Shown here: one piece after another, positions 1-6,690 of the stretch | How positions within the stretch are numbered: position 1 is the stretch's first letter | Layout: every line of letters begins with the position of its first letter | NCBI GenBank assembly: GCA_025966215.1 | Contig: JAOPVM010000163.1 | Coordinates: 1 to 6,690, forward strand | DNA: 6,690 nucleotides | Source of the DNA: Klenkia sp. | Lineage (GTDB): Bacteria > Actinomycetota > Actinomycetes > Mycobacteriales > Geodermatophilaceae | Direction: 5' to 3' | Position numbers and translations under genes: made by a program | Notes under the pieces: generated by a model | What the model was told of the DNA's origin: nothing | Databases searched by the model: none | What the model saw: only the letters and a program-made list of their open reading frames with translations

Positions 1-533
1 CGGTGCAGGCCGCCCGGCTCGTCGCCGACGCCGCCGGGGTCGAGCTGACCGTGCGGGCCGCCGAGCACGCCCCCTGGCACCCCGGCCGCTGCGCCGAGCT
101 GCTGGTGGGGGAGACCGTCGTCGGCCACGCCGGCGAGCTGCACCCCCGGGTGTGTGCCGCCCTCGAGCTCCCGCCGCGCACCTCGGCGATGGAGCTCGAC
201 GTCGACGCGCTGCCGGACAAGGGCGTCGCCCAGGGCCCGCACGTCTCGGGTTTCCCGCCGGTGCGGATGGACGCCGCGCTCGTCGTGCCCGCGGAGCACC
301 CGGAGGCCACCGTGCGCGCAGCGCTCGCCGCCGGCGCCGGGGAGCTGCTGGAGGACCTGCGGCTCTTCGACGTCTACACCGGCTCGCAGGTCGCCGAGGG
401 ACAGCGGTCGCTGGCCTACGCGTTCGTCTTCCGGGCGCCGGACCGGACGCTCACCGGCGAGGAGGCCCAGGCGGCCTTCGACGCCGCCGTCGAGTCCGCC
501 CGGGTCGCCACCGGGGCGGTGCTGCGTGGCTGA
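1..533 (+). CDS. pheT: Phenylalanyl-tRNA synthetase beta subunit, C-terminal part (5' end outside window)
   Basis: PheT is the beta chain of the cytoplasmic (alpha-beta)2 enzyme that charges tRNA-Phe with phenylalanine. Only about the last 175 residues lie here, and the reading frame is open to the window's left edge, so the true start is upstream. Numbering from the codon at position 3, residues 22-50 carry the end of the catalytic-like core, with the family's WHPGR (25-29) and GELHP (44-48) motifs. Residues about 82-175 form a complete ferredoxin-fold anticodon-binding (FDX-ACB) domain, recognised from [27 protein letters not shown] and the [10 protein letters not shown] segment before the final helix. 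The protein ends LRG, a usual PheT terminus. The stop codon overlaps the start of the downstream SDR gene. pheS would be expected just upstream. The pheST-then-argC order is common in actinobacteria, although other genes separate them here. Identity is very secure. Confidence 0.96.
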   Translation, partial: VQAARLVADAAGVELTVRAAEHAPWHPGRCAELLVGETVVGHAGELHPRVCAALELPPRTSAMELDVDALPDKGVAQGPHVSGFPPVRMDAALVVPAEHPEATVRAALAAGAGELLEDLRLFDVYTGSQVAEGQRSLAYAFVFRAPDRTLTGEEAQAAFDAAVESARVATGAVLRG

Positions 534-1320
534 GCTGACCGGCACGGTCGCGCTGGTCACCGGCGCCTCCACGGGGATCGGACGTGCCCTGGCCGAGGGT
601 CTGGCCGCCCGGGGCGCCTCGGTGGCCGGACTGGCCCGCGGGGCCGAGCGGCTGTCGGCGGCCATGGCCGACGTCACCGCGGCGACCGGGTCGCGCACGG
701 TGTCCGTGGCCGCCGACGTCACCGACCTCGCCGCCGTCCGGGCCGCCGTCGCCCGGGTGGAGGCCGAGCTCGGTCCGGTCGACCTGCTGGTCAACAACGC
801 CGGGCTGATCGACGCCGCCGAGGTGCCGGTGTGGGAGGCCGACCCCGAGCAGTGGTGGTCGGTGGTGGAGAGCCAGCTGCGCGGCCCGTTCCACCTGGTG
901 CAGGCGGTCGTCCCGGGCATGGTCGCCCGCGGGAGCGGCCGGGTGGTCGACCTGGCGAGCGGGATGTCCACCCGGGTGAACCCGGACTACACCGCCTACT
1001 CGGTCGGCAAGACCGGCCAGCTGCGGATCACCGAGGCCCTCGCCGCCTCGGGCGTGCTCGCCTTCGACGTCGCCCCCGGCGTGGTCGACACCCCGATGAC
1101 CCGCTCGATGGCGATGTGGGACGGCTACGAGGACTGGACCCCGGTCTCGGCCGTGGTGGACCTCGTGGCCGCGATCGGGGCGGGCCAGCTCGACGCCTGG
1201 TCGGGACGTTTCGTCCGCGCCGGCAAGGACACCGCCGAGTCCCTGGCCGGGCGGACACCCGTCGACGCCCAGCGCCAGGTGCGGCTGGTCCGGTTCGGGG
1301 ACGACGACCCGACGGGCTGA
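526..1320 (+). CDS. Short-chain dehydrogenase/reductase (SDR family), substrate unknown
   Basis: This 264-residue classical SDR is a cytosolic NAD(P)H-dependent oxidoreductase with one Rossmann domain and the usual family length. The cofactor loop TGASTGIG is at residues 12-19, Asn-Asn-Ala-Gly at 90-93, catalytic Ser at 145, and YxxxK at Tyr158/Lys162, with the expected 13-residue Ser-to-Tyr spacing. The PG motif follows the active site ([10 protein letters not shown]). Arg38 just after the second strand suggests NADP(H) preference (inference). The helix-4 position that normally carries the fourth catalytic residue, Asn (NLRG-type motif), reads SQLRGPF here, with Gln117 in its place. The GTG at 526 is chosen because it puts the Rossmann fold five residues from the N-terminus; a GGGG stretch at 513-516 could be a weak ribosome site. 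It overlaps pheT by 8 bp, so expression is probably coupled to pheT. Neither context nor sequence identifies the substrate. Confidence 0.9.
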   Translation: MAELTGTVALVTGASTGIGRALAEGLAARGASVAGLARGAERLSAAMADVTAATGSRTVSVAADVTDLAAVRAAVARVEAELGPVDLLVNNAGLIDAAEVPVWEADPEQWWSVVESQLRGPFHLVQAVVPGMVARGSGRVVDLASGMSTRVNPDYTAYSVGKTGQLRITEALAASGVLAFDVAPGVVDTPMTRSMAMWDGYEDWTPVSAVVDLVAAIGAGQLDAWSGRFVRAGKDTAESLAGRTPVDAQRQVRLVRFGDDDPTG

Positions 1321-1347
1321 GCCCCGGGGTGTGGCAGAAGCGCTGTG

Positions 1348-1445
1348 GTGCCGCACGTGACCTCGGTGGCATCGGGAGACCTCCGCAACCCCACGGCCGA
1401 CGTGCTGCGGCAGGTTCGCCGAGGGGCGGAGTCACCATCACGGTG
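1348..1445 (+). pseudogene. Remnant of Phd/VapB-type antitoxin (frameshifted, C-terminus missing)
   Basis: Reading frame 1 from the GTG at 1348 gives a peptide containing VASGDLRNPTADVLRQV (1366-1416), then RRGAE. This matches the N-terminal DNA-binding half of Phd/YefM/VapB antitoxins, whose family pattern resembles VASRDLRNHTAEVLRRVEAGE followed by VTITV. Here VTITV is present (1431-1445) but in frame 3. Adding one G after the GAG at 1429-1431 would restore a continuous reading, so a single-base loss explains the shift. The usual next segment (GRPVARLVP-type, plus the toxin-binding C-terminus) is absent, and the sequence runs directly into the toxin remnant. The frame-1 reading stops at 1450-1452. 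No functional antitoxin can be made from this. The assignment rests on recognised family motifs, without an alignment. Confidence 0.72.
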
Positions 1446-1800
1446 TGCGTGATCGACCTGCGCTGGCGGACACCAGCGTCTTCCTCGCGCGAGAGTCGGA
1501 CGCCCGGTCGACGGGGCGGCGTGCCCGTCCGCACCGCAGTCAGCGTCGTGACGCTCGCCGAGCTGCCCGGGGGGGCTCTCCGCCTCCGACACGACGACGA
1601 GGGCGCGCCGGCTGCAGACCCTCGACCGTCGCCGGGCCGAGCTCCGCGTACGCCCGGCCGAGGGAAGGGCGCTGGGCGACGACGACCAACGGCCCGTGGA
1701 CCGCGGCCATCGCCTCCGGTCGAGGGGCTCGACGTCGTGACGCAGGACGACGACTTCGACGTCATCGCGTCCGTCGGCGGACCAGCGGTCACCACGGTCC
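1445..1800 (+). pseudogene. Remnant of PIN-domain toxin (VapC-type RNase), several frameshifts
   Basis: Pieces of a PIN-domain endoribonuclease appear in the right order but in different frames. The N-terminal strand with the first acidic residue, LADTSVFLARES, is at 1463-1498 (frame 2; Asp at 1469-1471). AVSVVTLAEL, carrying the conserved Glu, is at 1536-1565 (frame 3). ASDTTTRARRLQTLD follows at 1582-1626 (frame 1), after a run of seven Gs at 1569-1575. TNGPWTAAIAS, equivalent to the usual VNDxWIAA segment, is near 1685-1717 (frame 2) and has Gly where the catalytic Asp is expected. The end, GLDVVTQDDDFDVIASV, is at 1725-1775 (frame 3). The middle of the domain is shortened and no proper stop follows before the convergent lipid-kinase gene. 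An intact relative would be about 130 residues. This is a decayed toxin gene paired with the antitoxin remnant immediately upstream. Confidence 0.8.
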
Positions 1801-1809
1801 GAGGCGGCC

Positions 1810-2688
1810 TCAGAACAGCGTGCGCAGCGCCCCCGGGGCGATGTCCACGGTGACCGTGGTGTCCGCCTCGAGCTCGACCAGCTCGCCGTCCAGCTGCAGC
1901 GGCATCGGGGTGAGCACGGTCAGCTCGTGGTGGGTCGCGGTGGGCTGAGCGCCCAGGCCGACCGTGGCCGCCTTGATCGCGGTGGCCAGCACCGTGAGCT
2001 TGCTGGTGCGCCGGTTGACCACCAGCTCGAACCGGCCGTCGTCGGGCCGGCCGTCCTCGGACAGCTTGGCGACCTTGGCCATCTGCGCGATGTTGGCGAA
2101 CAGCAGGCTGTCGATCTCGATCTGCTGGCCGTCCTCCAGCCGCACCGGGAACGGGCGGAAGCTGCTGAACCCGCGGACCACCGAGACGATCTCCCGCCAC
2201 GAGCCCTTGCCGCCGGCCTCGATGTCCACCGCGACCACCGGGGTGATCCCCAGCCCGATGTAGGAGTGGGCGTACCGCACCTCGTCGTGGCTGCCGCCGG
2301 CCAGGGTCAGCCGGAGCAGGTCCATCTGGGTGGTGTCCCCGGCGACGACCGCGTCGGCCAGCGGCCGGGTGCGGGTGACCCGCCGGTGGTCGTTGGCGTT
2401 GCCGGCAGCCCGCACCGCGGCGGTCGCCTCCGGGTTGCCGGCCTGCATCACCCCGTCGACGACCTCGTTGTAGCCGCCGTCCCCGCTGACCGAGACCACC
2501 AGCGGTCGGCCGTGCGCCGCCGCCTCCCGGGCCAGGTCGCGGGCGTGCCCGGCGTGCTGGGTGGGCGCCATCTCCAGCGGGGTGCCGGGGAGCCGGCGGG
2601 CCAGCTCCTCCCGCAGGTCCTCGGCGAGCGCGGAGGCGTCCCCGGTGCTCTTCGGGTTGAACACGATCACGATCTTGTCGAACGACAC
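1810..2688 (-). CDS. Diacylglycerol kinase-family lipid kinase (divergent)
   Basis: This 292-residue protein resembles the DAGK catalytic family (DgkB/YegS/BmrU-like), ATP-dependent lipid kinases that phosphorylate diacylglycerol or related lipids at the membrane face. Numbering from the chosen start, the first nucleotide-binding strand and loop are IVIVFNPKSTG (residues 6-16). TQHAGHARDLAREA lies at 43-56, and the glycine-rich motif reads SGDGGYNEVVDG (68-79) instead of the usual GGDGTxNEV. The second motif is AGNANDHRR (95-103) instead of LGTANDFAR. A beta-rich C-terminal domain follows and ends ALRTLF. There is no signal peptide or membrane segment. GTG at 2686-2688 is preferred because GAGAGG lies six bases upstream; an in-frame ATG at 2707-2709 would add seven residues but has no ribosome site. 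It lies opposite to, and separates, the pheT and arg blocks. The altered motifs leave the substrate uncertain. Confidence 0.8.
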   Translation of the reverse strand: MSFDKIVIVFNPKSTGDASALAEDLREELARRLPGTPLEMAPTQHAGHARDLAREAAAHGRPLVVSVSGDGGYNEVVDGVMQAGNPEATAAVRAAGNANDHRRVTRTRPLADAVVAGDTTQMDLLRLTLAGGSHDEVRYAHSYIGLGITPVVAVDIEAGGKGSWREIVSVVRGFSSFRPFPVRLEDGQQIEIDSLLFANIAQMAKVAKLSEDGRPDDGRFELVVNRRTSKLTVLATAIKAATVGLGAQPTATHHELTVLTPMPLQLDGELVELEADTTVTVDIAPGALRTLF

Positions 2689-2857
2689 CGTCGGCCTCTC
2701 GTCGAACATCGGGGGACGGCGTCGTCCCGACCCGGTGATGATGGCGGACGGCGGCGCAGCCCGCCGGGTCGACCCGCGGGGCAGGTGCCAGCATCGTGTC
2801 CCGGCTGGGCGGCGGGATGCAGCGCGCCGCCGGCCCGCTGCTGGCCGCGACTCTCAC

Positions 2858-2891
2858 CCGGGACCCCCGGCTCATCGCTCGGGGGTCCCGG
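2858..2891. repeat. Perfect 12-bp inverted repeat with 10-nt loop (strong hairpin)
   Basis: The arms CCGGGACCCCCG (2858-2869) and CGGGGGTCCCGG (2880-2891) are exact reverse complements around a 10-base loop (GCTCATCGCT). RNA from either strand would form a very stable stem. No T-run follows on the plus strand (CGGTGTTCGT) and no clear one on the minus strand, so it is not a classical intrinsic terminator, though T-poor terminators occur in actinobacteria. It lies about 120 bases upstream of argC and 170 upstream of the lipid-kinase start, outside both genes. Possible roles are a terminator or attenuator, a protein-binding palindrome, or a member of a dispersed repeat family. Confidence 0.75.
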
Positions 2892-2974
2892 CGGTGTTCG
2901 TCGGTGCGGCCGTCGTGCGGACCGCGCGGGGCTGCTCGCCCTGCCCGGCTGACGGACCGGCACCTGCAGGCGGC

Positions 2975-2992
2975 ACTGCACGATCATCCGGC
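2975..2992 (+). promoter_or_regulatory. Possible second, weaker ARG box
   Basis: ACTGCACGATCATCCGGC aligns with the strong box at 2995-3012 at an offset of 20 bases, with 10 of 18 positions identical, including TGCA and TCAT at matching places. Tandem ARG boxes about two helical turns apart are the known arrangement for binding an ArgR hexamer. The right half is degenerate, so this is tentative. Confidence 0.38.
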
Positions 2993-2994
2993 CT

Positions 2995-3012
2995 AGTGCA
3001 TACTCATGCACT
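2995..3012 (+). promoter_or_regulatory. Probable ARG box (ArgR operator) at the argC promoter
   Basis: AGTGCATACTCATGCACT is an 18-bp palindrome with perfect 7-bp arms and a 4-bp centre (ACTC). Its length, its symmetry and its TGCAT/ATGCA half-sites fit ArgR operators, which are 18-bp imperfect palindromes; actinobacterial versions, as I recall them, often carry TGCAT half-sites. It ends one base before the argC GTG start and covers a plausible -10 element, so a bound repressor would block transcription. The ArgR identity is inferred from position and form; argR itself is not in the window. Confidence 0.72.
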
Positions 3013-3013
3013 G
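2999..3013 (+). promoter_or_regulatory. Putative -10 element for leaderless argC transcript
   Basis: CATACT (2999-3004) matches TATAAT at four of six positions, including the key second A and final T. Its end lies eight bases before the argC start codon at 3013, the distance expected if transcription starts at or next to the GTG. No Shine-Dalgarno sequence lies between it and the start (the bases are CATGCACT), which fits leaderless translation, common in actinobacteria. I see no good -35 element about 17 bases upstream. Confidence 0.45.
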
Positions 3014-4053
3014 TGAGCGGACAACGGACGTGGACGGTCGGGGTCACCGGCGCCACCGGGTACGCGGGCGGTGAGGTGTGCCGGCTGCTGGCCGGGCACC
3101 CGCAGCTGCAGCTGACCGGGGTGCACGCAGCATCGAGCGCCGGGCGACGCCTGGGGGAGTCCCAGCCCCACCTGCTGCCCTACGCCGACATGGTCGTACA
3201 GCCCTCCGACCCGACGGACCTGGCCGGCTACGACGTCGTCGTCCTCGCCCTGCCGCACGGTGCCTCCGGGGCCATCGCCGCAGGGCTCCCGGACGACGTC
3301 CTGGTGCTCGACTGCGGCGCCGACCACCGGCTCGCCGACCCCGCCGCCTGGCAGCGCTGGTACGGCAGCGAGCACGCCGGCACCTGGCCCTACGGCCTGC
3401 CCGAGCTGCCCGGCCAGCGGGAGGTGCTCGCCGACGCCCGGCGGATCGCGGTCCCCGGCTGCTACCCGACCAGCGTCACCCTCGCGATGGCCCCGGCCCT
3501 GGCGGCCGGCCTGGTCGAGCCCGAGGTGGTCGTGGTCGCCGCGTCCGGCACGTCCGGCGCGGGCCGGGCGGCCAAGCCGAACCTGATCGGCTCGGAGGTC
3601 ATGGGCGCGGCCAGCGCCTACGGCGTGGGCGGTGTGCACAGGCACACGCCCGAGATGGTCCAGAACCTGTCGGTGGCTGCCGGTAGGACTGTCGGCGTGA
3701 GCTTCACCCCGACCCTGGTGCCCATGGCGCGCGGCATCCTGGCCACCTGCTCGGCGAAGGTGCTGCCCGGCGTCGACGCCGCGGCCGCCCGGGCCGCCTA
3801 CGAGCAGGCCTACGCCGACGAGCCGTTCGTGCACCTGCTGCCCGAGGGTCAGTGGCCCACCACCGCCGCCGTGCTCGGCGCGAACACCGTCGCGCTGCAG
3901 GTGACCGTCGACCCCGATGCGGGCCGGCTGGTCGTCGTCGCCGCGGTGGACAACCTGACCAAGGGCACGGCGGGCGGGGCGCTGCAGTGCGCCAACATCG
4001 CCCTCGGCCTCCCCGAGACCACCGGTCTCCCGCTCGTCGGAGTCGCACCGTGA
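3013..4053 (+). CDS. argC: N-acetyl-gamma-glutamyl-phosphate reductase
   Basis: ArgC reduces N-acetylglutamyl phosphate to N-acetylglutamate 5-semialdehyde with NADPH, the third step of arginine synthesis, in the cytosol. The 346-residue product has the usual family length. The NADP-binding loop GATGYAGGE is at residues 13-21. The catalytic cysteine is Cys150 in VPGCYPTSV, and His211 in HRHTPEM (209-215) is the likely acid/base histidine. SGTSGAGR and a C-terminal [12 protein letters not shown] segment also fit the family. The GTG at 3013 gives the normal short lead into the first strand; there is no ribosome site, and the start directly abuts the ARG-box palindrome. This is the first gene of the arg operon; its stop overlaps the argJ start by 4 bp. 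No key residue is missing. Confidence 0.97.
   Translation: MSGQRTWTVGVTGATGYAGGEVCRLLAGHPQLQLTGVHAASSAGRRLGESQPHLLPYADMVVQPSDPTDLAGYDVVVLALPHGASGAIAAGLPDDVLVLDCGADHRLADPAAWQRWYGSEHAGTWPYGLPELPGQREVLADARRIAVPGCYPTSVTLAMAPALAAGLVEPEVVVVAASGTSGAGRAAKPNLIGSEVMGAASAYGVGGVHRHTPEMVQNLSVAAGRTVGVSFTPTLVPMARGILATCSAKVLPGVDAAAARAAYEQAYADEPFVHLLPEGQWPTTAAVLGANTVALQVTVDPDAGRLVVVAAVDNLTKGTAGGALQCANIALGLPETTGLPLVGVAP
4039..4042 (+). promoter_or_regulatory. Ribosome binding site of argJ
   Basis: GGAG lies inside the 3' end of argC, seven bases before the GTG at 4050. It supports that start for argJ over frame-open sequence further upstream. Confidence 0.6.
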
Positions 4054-5201
4054 GCACCACCGCCCCCCGGGGCTTCCGGGCCGCCGGCGTCGCCGCCGGG
4101 CTCAAGTCCTCCGGCGACCCCGACGTCGCCCTGGTCGTCAACGACGGTCCCGACGACGTCGCTGCCGCCGTCTTCACCACCAACCGCTTCCCGGCGGCCC
4201 CGGTGCTGTGGAGCCGGCAGGTGCTGAGCAACGGCCGCGTCCGCGCGGTCGTCCTCAACTCCGGTGGGGCCAACGCCTGTACCGGCCCGCAGGGGTTCGG
4301 CGACACCCATGCCACCGCCGAGCACGTCGCGCAGACCCTCGGGCTGGGCGCCATCGACGTGGCGGTCGCCTCCACCGGGCTGATCGGCGTCCGGCTGCCG
4401 ATGGAGCAGCTGACCGCCGGCGTCACCGCCGCCGCGGCGCAGCTGTCCGACGACGGCGGGCTCGCCGCGGCCCGGGCGATCATGACCACCGACTCGGTGC
4501 CCAAGACCACGGTGCAGTCGGGCCAGGGCTGGACCGTCGGCGGCATGGCCAAGGGTGCCGGCATGCTCGCCCCCAGCCTGGCCACCATGCTCGTCGTGCT
4601 CACCACCGACGCGGTGGTCCCGGCCGAGCTGTTGGCCCCCGCGCTGGACCACGCCACGAAGCACTCCTTCGAGCGGGTCGACAGCGACGGCTGCCTGTCC
4701 ACCAACGACACCGTGCTGGTGCTGGCCAACGGCGCCTCCGGGGTCACCCCGACCGCCGAGGAGCTCGGCGCCGCCCTGGACGCTGCCTGCCTGGACCTGG
4801 CGATGCAGCTGCTCGCCGATGCCGAGGGCAGCACCAAGGACATCGCGATCGAGGTCCGCAACGCCGCGTCCGTGGCCGACGCGCTGACCGCGGCCCGCGC
4901 CTGCGCCCGCAACAACCTGCTCAAGACCGCGTTGTTCGGCAACGACCCCAACTGGGGGCGGGTGCTCGCCGCGATCGGCACCACCGACGCCGCCTTCGAG
5001 GCCGACCAGGTCGACGTGACCATCAACGGGGTCACCGTCTGCCGGGGCGGGGCGATCGGCGACAGCCGGGACGGCGTGGACCTCACCGGCCGGGCGATCA
5101 GCATCGACGTCGACCTGCGGGCCGGTGACCAGACCGCCACGGTGTGGACCAACGACCTGTCGCTCGCCTACGTCCACGAGAACTCGGCGTACTCGACGTG
5201 A
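4050..5201 (+). CDS. argJ: Glutamate N-acetyltransferase / ornithine acetyltransferase
   Basis: ArgJ transfers the acetyl group from N-acetylornithine to glutamate, releasing ornithine and regenerating N-acetylglutamate; some family members also make N-acetylglutamate from acetyl-CoA, which cannot be judged here. The 383-residue precursor is near the usual length. It self-cleaves before a conserved Thr: [14 protein letters not shown] places the nucleophile at Thr179, giving an alpha chain (1-178) and a beta chain (179-383). Other family marks are [10 protein letters not shown] (70-79), STG (108-110, oxyanion-hole region), TTDSVPK (146-152, with Lys152), Lys168, a [12 protein letters not shown] segment, FGNDPNWGR (296-304) and the C-terminus HENSAYST, carrying Asn378 and Thr383. 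The GTG at 4050 overlaps the argC stop (GTGA) and has GGAG seven bases upstream. The protein appears intact and the acetyl cycle complete. Confidence 0.97.
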   Translation: MSTTAPRGFRAAGVAAGLKSSGDPDVALVVNDGPDDVAAAVFTTNRFPAAPVLWSRQVLSNGRVRAVVLNSGGANACTGPQGFGDTHATAEHVAQTLGLGAIDVAVASTGLIGVRLPMEQLTAGVTAAAAQLSDDGGLAAARAIMTTDSVPKTTVQSGQGWTVGGMAKGAGMLAPSLATMLVVLTTDAVVPAELLAPALDHATKHSFERVDSDGCLSTNDTVLVLANGASGVTPTAEELGAALDAACLDLAMQLLADAEGSTKDIAIEVRNAASVADALTAARACARNNLLKTALFGNDPNWGRVLAAIGTTDAAFEADQVDVTINGVTVCRGGAIGDSRDGVDLTGRAISIDVDLRAGDQTATVWTNDLSLAYVHENSAYST

Positions 5202-6183
5202 CCGCCGAGGACCCCACCCCACCCGACGTGCGGCCGGACGAGGTGCCCCCGAAGCGCCGGGTCGGCACCAGTCGGGTCATGCGCACCCAGGACCCCGAGG
5301 GCGACGCGGCGAAGGTCGCCGTGCTCACCGGGGCGCTGCCCTGGCTCAAGGAGTTCCACGGCAACGTCGTCGTGGTGAAGTACGGCGGACACGCCATGGT
5401 CGACGACGCGTGCCGGGCCGCCTTCGCCGAGGACATGGTCTTCCTGCGGACCTGCGGCATCCTGCCCGTCGTCGTGCACGGCGGCGGCCCGCAGGTGAGT
5501 TCGATGCTGTCCCGGCTGGGGGTGCAGAGCGAGTTCCGCGGCGGGCTGCGGGTGACCACCGAGGAGACCATCGGCGTCGTCCGGATGGTGCTCGTCGGTC
5601 AGGTCGGACCCGTGGTGGTCGGGCTGATCAACAGCCACGGACCGCTGGCGGTCGGGCTGAGCGGTGAGGACGGCGGGCTGTTCACCGCCGAGCGCACCCA
5701 GGCCGTCGTGGGCGGTCAGCCGGTCGACGTCGGGCTCGTCGGTGACGTGGTCGCGGTCGACCCGGCACCGGTGACGGCGCTGCTGGAGGCCGGGCACATC
5801 CCGGTCGTCGCCACCGTCGCCCCCGATGTCGACGGCCAGCTGCACAACGTCAACGCCGACACCGCCGCCGCCGCCCTCGCTGTGGCGCTGGGCGCGGTCA
5901 AGCTCGTCGTGCTCACCGACGTCGAGGGCCTGTACTCCGACTGGCCCGACCGGGACTCCCTCGTCGAGCAGATCGACAGCGTCGAGCTGGCCGAGATCCT
6001 GCCCACCCTGGACGCCGGGATGATCCCGAAGATGGCCGCCTGCCTGCGCGCGGTCGAGGGCGGGGTGCAGCGGGCCACCGTCGTGGACGGTCGGCTGCCG
6101 CACGCGCTGCTGCTGGAGATGTTCACCACCGAGGGCACCGGGACGATGGTCGTCCCTGCCGTACCAGGAGAGGAGTCAGCACA

Positions 6184-6187
<4 letters not shown>
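5198..6187 (+). CDS. argB: Acetylglutamate kinase
   Basis: ArgB phosphorylates N-acetylglutamate with ATP and is usually the arginine-controlled step. From the GTG at 5198 the product has 329 residues, longer than the usual 290-300. The amino-acid-kinase fold is clear: VVVVKYGG with Lys61, VVHGGGPQ (92-99), NVNADTAA (217-224, with Asp221 near ATP) and GMIPKMAA with Lys278. Residues before the first strand include a helix, [17 protein letters not shown], matching the N-terminal helix of hexameric, arginine-inhibited kinases; with the [11 protein letters not shown] end this suggests feedback inhibition. The 5198 start overlaps the argJ stop (GTGA) as at the other junctions, but adds a proline/acid-rich 27-residue tail. 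An in-frame ATG at 5279 would give a normal 302-residue enzyme. Neither start has a strong ribosome site, so the start is open while the identity is secure. Confidence 0.96.
6166..6175 (+). promoter_or_regulatory. Strong ribosome binding site of argD
   Basis: AGGAGAGGAG, a doubled Shine-Dalgarno core, lies within the last codons of argB, eight bases before the GTG at 6184. It is the strongest ribosome site seen in the operon and fixes the argD start. Confidence 0.8.

Positions 6188-6690
<503 letters not shown>

Larger units (their letters stand above)
2689..3012. other. Divergent intergenic spacer between lipid kinase and argC
   Basis: About 320 bases separate the divergent starts of the lipid kinase and argC. 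I see no convincing gene: the short open frames here lack a ribosome site, recognisable domains or conserved-looking composition. The spacer holds a 12-base palindrome at 2765-2776 (CGGGTCGACCCG), a strong hairpin at 2858-2891, and the argC promoter/operator at 2975-3012. Both flanking promoters must lie in it. I cannot recognise a promoter for the lipid-kinase gene. Confidence 0.6.

Noticed and set aside
1312..1322. GGGC-TGA-GCCC inverted repeat at the SDR stop, considered as a terminator
   Set aside because: The stem is only four base pairs with a three-base loop and no T-run, too weak to call.
1321..1809. A real gene in the long plus-strand frames covering 831-1853 or 1445-1948
   Set aside because: These frames join the SDR's off-frame shadow to fragments of the toxin remnant. 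The toxin motifs hop between frames, so neither open frame is a coherent protein.
2765..2776. 12-base palindrome CGGGTCGACCCG
   Set aside because: A real palindrome, but made only of common GC-rich words around a SalI-like core, with no loop and no positional relation to a start; chance is likely.
1028..2875. 615-codon minus-strand open frame spanning the SDR, the toxin remnant and the lipid kinase
   Set aside because: Its product is low-complexity Arg/Pro/Gly sequence crossing unrelated regions. The lipid kinase in another minus-strand frame has clear motifs.
2796..2996. 66-codon plus-strand open frame in the argC upstream spacer, considered as a leader peptide or small gene
   Set aside because: It has no ribosome site, no run of Arg codons expected of an attenuator leader and no recognisable domain, and it runs through the hairpin. 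Open frames this long are common at this GC content.
3704..5222. Long minus-strand open frames opposite argC/argJ
   Set aside because: They mirror the real genes' codon pattern in GC-rich DNA, show no domain and are Ser/Arg/Gly-rich; the plus-strand frames encode unmistakable ArgC and ArgJ.

Overview
The window comes from a very GC-rich genome, well above 70% G+C by eye, with strong G/C bias at third codon positions and mostly GTG starts. Gene content and order (the end of pheT, then argC-argJ-argB-argD) point to an actinomycete. A Geodermatophilaceae-like organism is my guess from style only; the sequence does not prove the family.

Layout. (1) Positions 1-533 hold the 3' end of pheT (phenylalanyl-tRNA synthetase beta chain), and 526-1320 hold a short-chain dehydrogenase/reductase whose start overlaps the pheT stop, so the two probably share a transcript. 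(2) Positions 1321-1809 hold no intact gene. They contain recognisable, frameshifted and internally deleted remains of a Phd/VapB-type antitoxin followed by a PIN-domain (VapC-type) toxin. (3) Positions 1810-2688, on the minus strand, encode a divergent diacylglycerol-kinase-family lipid kinase, convergent with the toxin remnant. (4) Positions 2689-3012 are a non-coding divergent spacer with a strong 12-bp perfect hairpin. Next to argC they also hold an 18-bp perfect-arm palindrome that looks like an ArgR operator (ARG box) overlapping a leaderless promoter. (5) Positions 3013-6690 are the arginine biosynthesis operon argC-argJ-argB-argD, with argD cut by the window end. Each junction is a 4-bp GTGA start/stop overlap, indicating translational coupling.

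How the genes work together. ArgB phosphorylates N-acetylglutamate and ArgC reduces the acyl phosphate to N-acetylglutamate semialdehyde. ArgD transaminates that to N-acetylornithine, and ArgJ moves the acetyl group back to glutamate, releasing ornithine (the acetyl-recycling route). Arginine control is suggested at two levels: an ArgR-type operator at argC, and an ArgB with the N-terminal helix typical of arginine-inhibited enzymes. The pheT, SDR and lipid-kinase genes have no evident role in this pathway.

I see no phage, transposon, CRISPR array, RNA gene or clearly new system. The points most worth a second look are the decayed toxin-antitoxin locus, the leaderless ARG-box promoter and the unexplained hairpin in the argC upstream spacer.
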